A stretch of 6,336 nucleotides of DNA from Rhodospirillales bacterium (GTDB taxonomy: Bacteria > Pseudomonadota > Alphaproteobacteria > Acetobacterales > Acetobacteraceae). The DNA is taken from contig CAHJXG010000140.1 in assembly GCA_903644035.1 (NCBI GenBank), positions 1-6,336 on the forward strand. The letters are read 5' to 3'. Position 1 is the stretch's first letter; the number at the start of each line of letters is the position of its first letter. The notes under the pieces were generated by a model. That model saw nothing but the letters and a program-made list of their open reading frames with translations, did no database searches and was not told the origin of the DNA. Shown in pieces: positions 3,890 through 6,336 of this stretch. The position numbers and the translations under genes were made by a program.

Positions 3890-6329
3890 GGTCGATGATC
3901 CCCTTGTCCTGGAGGTGGTGGCCGAGCCAGCCGTCGCCGTGCTGGGCCATGAGGGCGCGGGCGCGCAGCACGTCGTCCTCGCCCGTGGCGCCGGCGAGGG
4001 CCAGCGTGAGCGGGCCAAGGCCGAACTGGATCAGCCGGCTGTCCTCGTTCTGGCTCAGGAAGTATTGGCGCTTCGGCGTGGCCGTGCGTATGACCTCCCG
4101 CTGCGTCCAGGACAGGCCGAACTGCTTGTAAAGGTCGGCCGGGCCGTCCGCGCCGCCGGTCTGGGCGGCCGGGTTCGCGCCGTAGATGCGGGTCGGGACG
4201 TTTTCCATGAACAGCGGCGCCAGGCGCGAGCCGGCGAGGTCGATCAGGTTCTGGGTCGCCAGGCCGATGCCGACGTTCTTGCTGCGCTTGGTCTTCAGCG
4301 CGCGTTCCAGGTGCGGGCGCCAGACGGGATGCTGGAACGCCTTCCAGGCCTCGTCGATGAGCTGGAGCATGGGGGCGCCCGTTTCCTCGCGCTCCCATTG
4401 CTGCATCAGGCACAGCAACGCGGGCAGCAGGATCGTGTCGCCCGCCTCGATGATCGCGGTGATGTCCCAGGCGTCCCAATGCGAGCGGGGCAGCTCGGCC
4501 CCTTCGCCGTCGAACAGGTCGCCGCCCGCACCGAGGCCGTGGCAGTAGTAGCCCGCCACGTCGCGCACCTGGACGTTCTGCACCGCGACGTGGAAGTTCG
4601 TCATCGAGCGCCGGCCGGGCTGGCCCTGCAGGTGCAGCAGCGCGTCGCGCACGGCGTCGCGGTGCGACGGCTCGAACGGGCCGGGCATGTGCAGGGGCCA
4701 CACCGACCGCACCCAATCCTCGGCCCGGCGCAGGTCCTCGCCCGTCTCCAGGTGCGCGAACGGCGCGAAGGGCGGGGCGTCCTCGCCGCCGATCTCGTAG
4801 TAGTTCCCCCCGGCCGCCCGGCAGGCCACCAGCATGCCGCGCTTGTGGTCCACGGCGCGCACGCGCATCCCGCGGTAGCGCAGCGCCTGCAAGGCCGTCG
4901 AGTTCAGCAGTGTCGTCTTGCCGGTGCCGGGCGGGCCGAAGAACCCGAAGTTGGCGTTGTCGCCGACGCACAGGTTGACGAACGCCAGCTCGTTCCCGTC
5001 CATGGCCCCCTGGAGCAGCGCTGGGGCGCCTTGGGGGTAGAGGGGGTTCGGGGTGGCCTGCGATCCCTTCCAGGTGCCCGAAAGCGGCATCAGGTCGGCC
5101 AGGTTCGCTGTGTGGATCATCGGCCGGCGCACGTTCTCCTCCACATGGCCGGGGAACGTGGCCAGCAGGGCGTCGGGCGCGTTCTCGGTCTCGATGCGGG
5201 CCTTGTAGCCGGATTGCTCGATGGCGCGGACGGCGGCGCGGGCCTGCTCCATCAGCTCCGTAGGCGAGGCGTGCCGCACCACCACCGCCAGGTTGTAGTA
5301 GCCGAAGCTCACCTTGCCTTCGCGCGCCAGGGACAGGGCCACGTCGCAGCCCTGGCGCATGTTCACGGCGTCCTCGTTCACCGGCAGGTTCTGCAGGCCG
5401 ATGGCCTTGCCGAGGAAAGGCACCTCCGCCAGCTTCCATTGCCAGCGGTTGGTCTTGATGTCCTTCTCGGCGTCATGGCCGTCGCGGAAGATGAACCGCT
5501 GCGAGACCCGGCACGGGATGCCCAGCGCGAACAGCCGGGCGAGCATCTCGGGCAGGCTCTCGGCCGCGAAGTTTTCGCTGGTGACGACGGCGACGTACTC
5601 CTCGCCGAGCAACGGGGTGTGCCCGGGGTGGAAGTCCTCGCCCCCGATCACGTTGTCCAGGAAGGCGCCGCTGTCCGGGATCACCAGCGGGACGAGGCGG
5701 CCGTAGGCGCAGAAGGCCAGGTAGTTCACCAGCTCGTCGTAGTGGTGCTCGCGGCCGGTGCGGTCCGAGGCAAGGTAGCTGCCCATCCGGCGCAGCCTGA
5801 GTAGGTCGCCGACCTGGTCCTCGAACCGGTCCAGCGTGCGCCGCATCGCGTCGATGGTCAGCCGCAGCGCGCTGCGGCGCTCGGGGGCGTCGTCGCGGTA
5901 CAGCGCGTCGGCCAGCTTGTGCGCCCTGGCGCCGGGGGGCGTGTAGCAGAACACGATGACGCGCTCGGTCGCCATGAAGGCGCCAGGCTTCAGGAACATG
6001 CGCCGCCGCTCTTCGTCCACGGCCCGGCTCACCGGGTCGGGGAAATAGCTCGCCTCGGGTGGCGGGTAGAAGGCGGCCGGGACCGTTGCCACGTCGCTCC
6101 AGATCGACCAGCCCGTGCCCAGCCGGGCGAGGGCGGCGTTGACCTGGACGGACACCTGCTGGCGGAACTCCGGCGGGAAGCCGGACGAGTCCGGCGGGTC
6201 CATGTAGTAGGCCACCAGGACGTTGCCGCCGCGCATGATGACGGAGCCGCTGTCGAACAGCACGGCCCAGCCGAGGAGGTCGGAGAACGCCTCGTCCTTG
6301 CGGCGCGACGCCGCGAGCTTGCGGGTCAC
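3867..6329 (-). CDS. trbE: TrbE, VirB4-family conjugation ATPase
   Basis: TrbE is the cytoplasmic/inner-membrane ATPase that energises pilus assembly and DNA transfer in P-type (Trb) type IV secretion. The 820-residue product has the usual family length. An N-terminal CagE/TrbE/VirB domain (about residues 1-400) leads to the family signature H406..N409..DL..PL...W420.G422. The ATPase domain then shows Walker A GPPGTGKTT (465-473, catalytic K471), a D494-H-K-R-G strand end, Walker B LIDEAW (657-662, D659 E660), a basic LKTKRSKN stretch (678-685) and the sensor-like ATQNL (691-695). All compare well with TrbE as I remember the family. The start taken is GTG at 6329-6327; the frame stays open to the window edge, so a start further upstream cannot be excluded. 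The stop is TAG. It overlaps trbJ by 23 bases. The P-T spelling of Walker A is less usual than GPTGSGKS/GPTGAGKS of many VirB4 proteins, but all key residues are present. Confidence 0.95.
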   Translation of the reverse strand: MTRKLAASRRKDEAFSDLLGWAVLFDSGSVIMRGGNVLVAYYMDPPDSSGFPPEFRQQVSVQVNAALARLGTGWSIWSDVATVPAAFYPPPEASYFPDPVSRAVDEERRRMFLKPGAFMATERVIVFCYTPPGARAHKLADALYRDDAPERRSALRLTIDAMRRTLDRFEDQVGDLLRLRRMGSYLASDRTGREHHYDELVNYLAFCAYGRLVPLVIPDSGAFLDNVIGGEDFHPGHTPLLGEEYVAVVTSENFAAESLPEMLARLFALGIPCRVSQRFIFRDGHDAEKDIKTNRWQWKLAEVPFLGKAIGLQNLPVNEDAVNMRQGCDVALSLAREGKVSFGYYNLAVVVRHASPTELMEQARAAVRAIEQSGYKARIETENAPDALLATFPGHVEENVRRPMIHTANLADLMPLSGTWKGSQATPNPLYPQGAPALLQGAMDGNELAFVNLCVGDNANFGFFGPPGTGKTTLLNSTALQALRYRGMRVRAVDHKRGMLVACRAAGGNYYEIGGEDAPPFAPFAHLETGEDLRRAEDWVRSVWPLHMPGPFEPSHRDAVRDALLHLQGQPGRRSMTNFHVAVQNVQVRDVAGYYCHGLGAGGDLFDGEGAELPRSHWDAWDITAIIEAGDTILLPALLCLMQQWEREETGAPMLQLIDEAWKAFQHPVWRPHLERALKTKRSKNVGIGLATQNLIDLAGSRLAPLFMENVPTRIYGANPAAQTGGADGPADLYKQFGLSWTQREVIRTATPKRQYFLSQNEDSRLIQFGLGPLTLALAGATGEDDVLRARALMAQHGDGWLGHHLQDKGIIDHARSLGL
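3900..3905 (-). promoter_or_regulatory. Ribosome binding site of trbJ
   Basis: AAGGGG on the minus strand, inside the trbE coding sequence, with 10 bases to the ATG at 3889. The spacing is slightly long but usable. Together with the signal peptide that follows, it supports the internal start rather than the longer frame from 4018. Confidence 0.5.
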
Positions 6330-6336
6330 CCGCTCA
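6324..6336 (-). other. Upstream end of trbE, probable trbD stop
   Basis: On the minus strand the window begins TGAGCGGGTGACC. In the common gene order trbD precedes trbE. Two TGA triplets here, in two different frames, could end it: one at 6336-6334, four bases before the trbE GTG, or one at 6328-6326, giving a GTGA overlap like the ATGA seen between trbF and trbG. Too little sequence remains to choose, and no clear Shine-Dalgarno sequence is visible inside the window. Confidence 0.3.

Noticed and set aside
3890..4018. N-terminal extension of TrbJ from an ATG at 4018
   Set aside because: The 43 extra residues are Arg/Pro/Ser/Thr-rich out-of-frame readings of trbE. Starting at 3889 gives a clean signal peptide at the N-terminus and a plausible ribosome site.
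3565..5439. A 624-codon minus-strand frame inside trbE running into trbJ
   Set aside because: It is an alternative frame of the real trbE and trbJ. Its product is dominated by Arg, Pro, Gly and Ala with no domain, while the competing frames have clear family motifs.
3744..5804. A 686-codon open frame on the plus strand opposite trbE and trbJ
   Set aside because: It has low-complexity Arg/Gly/Ala/Val/His-rich composition, no recognisable domain, and lies wholly antisense to trbE and trbJ. Long antisense frames are expected in DNA with such high third-position G+C.
1..6336. CRISPR array, tRNA, rRNA, riboswitch, rho-independent terminator or origin of transfer
   Set aside because: Nothing of the kind was recognised. 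Coding sequence fills practically the whole window, with gaps of at most nine bases.

Overview
The window is one uninterrupted stretch of a conjugative type IV secretion (mating-pair formation) operon, read entirely from the minus strand. In transcription order, from high to low coordinates, it carries trbE, trbJ, a 69-codon small gene in the trbK position, trbL, trbF and trbG, the last cut by the window edge. This is the trbE-J-K-L-F-G order of Ti-type plasmids and of many proteobacterial integrative conjugative elements. RP4 differs, with trbF-G-H-I before trbJ-K-L. The DNA is very GC-rich outside one island (46/60 G+C at 4801-4860 and 42/60 at 661-720, counted by hand). That suggests a high-GC proteobacterium, either a plasmid or an ICE. 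No relaxase, integrase, replication gene or att site is present to decide between these.

Layout: trbE (VirB4-type ATPase) fills 3867-6329. trbJ (VirB5-type minor pilus subunit) is at 3146-3889 and overlaps the end of trbE by 23 bases. The small secreted or membrane protein gene is at 2927-3136. trbL (VirB6-type polytopic membrane protein) is at 1602-2927 and shares one base with the small gene (TGATG). trbF (VirB8-type) is at 849-1592. trbG (VirB9-type outer-membrane-complex protein) runs from 852 to the window edge and overlaps trbF by four bases (ATGA). No gap between genes exceeds 9 bases, so there is no room for an internal terminator or a conventional promoter, and expression should be polycistronic with much translational coupling.

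How the genes work together: TrbE powers assembly and transfer from the cytoplasmic face. TrbL and TrbF form parts of the inner-membrane complex. TrbG reaches the periplasm and outer membrane. TrbJ is a minor component of the pilus or its tip. The remaining genes of this order (traG, trbB, C, D upstream; trbH, trbI downstream) would lie outside the window.

The main observation is a composition break. From about 3140 to about 1953 the codon usage is clearly different (GC3 about 55-60%, against more than 90% in the flanking samples). This segment contains exactly the small gene plus the N-terminal membrane part of trbL, and the switch back to high GC falls inside trbL near codon 325. The small protein also looks like a miniature TrbJ: a secretory-type N-terminus, a short strand leading to a cysteine, and a C-terminal tail resembling the TrbJ tail. 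The segment may be a recombined specificity or exclusion cassette. The machine itself is a known type, not a new one.
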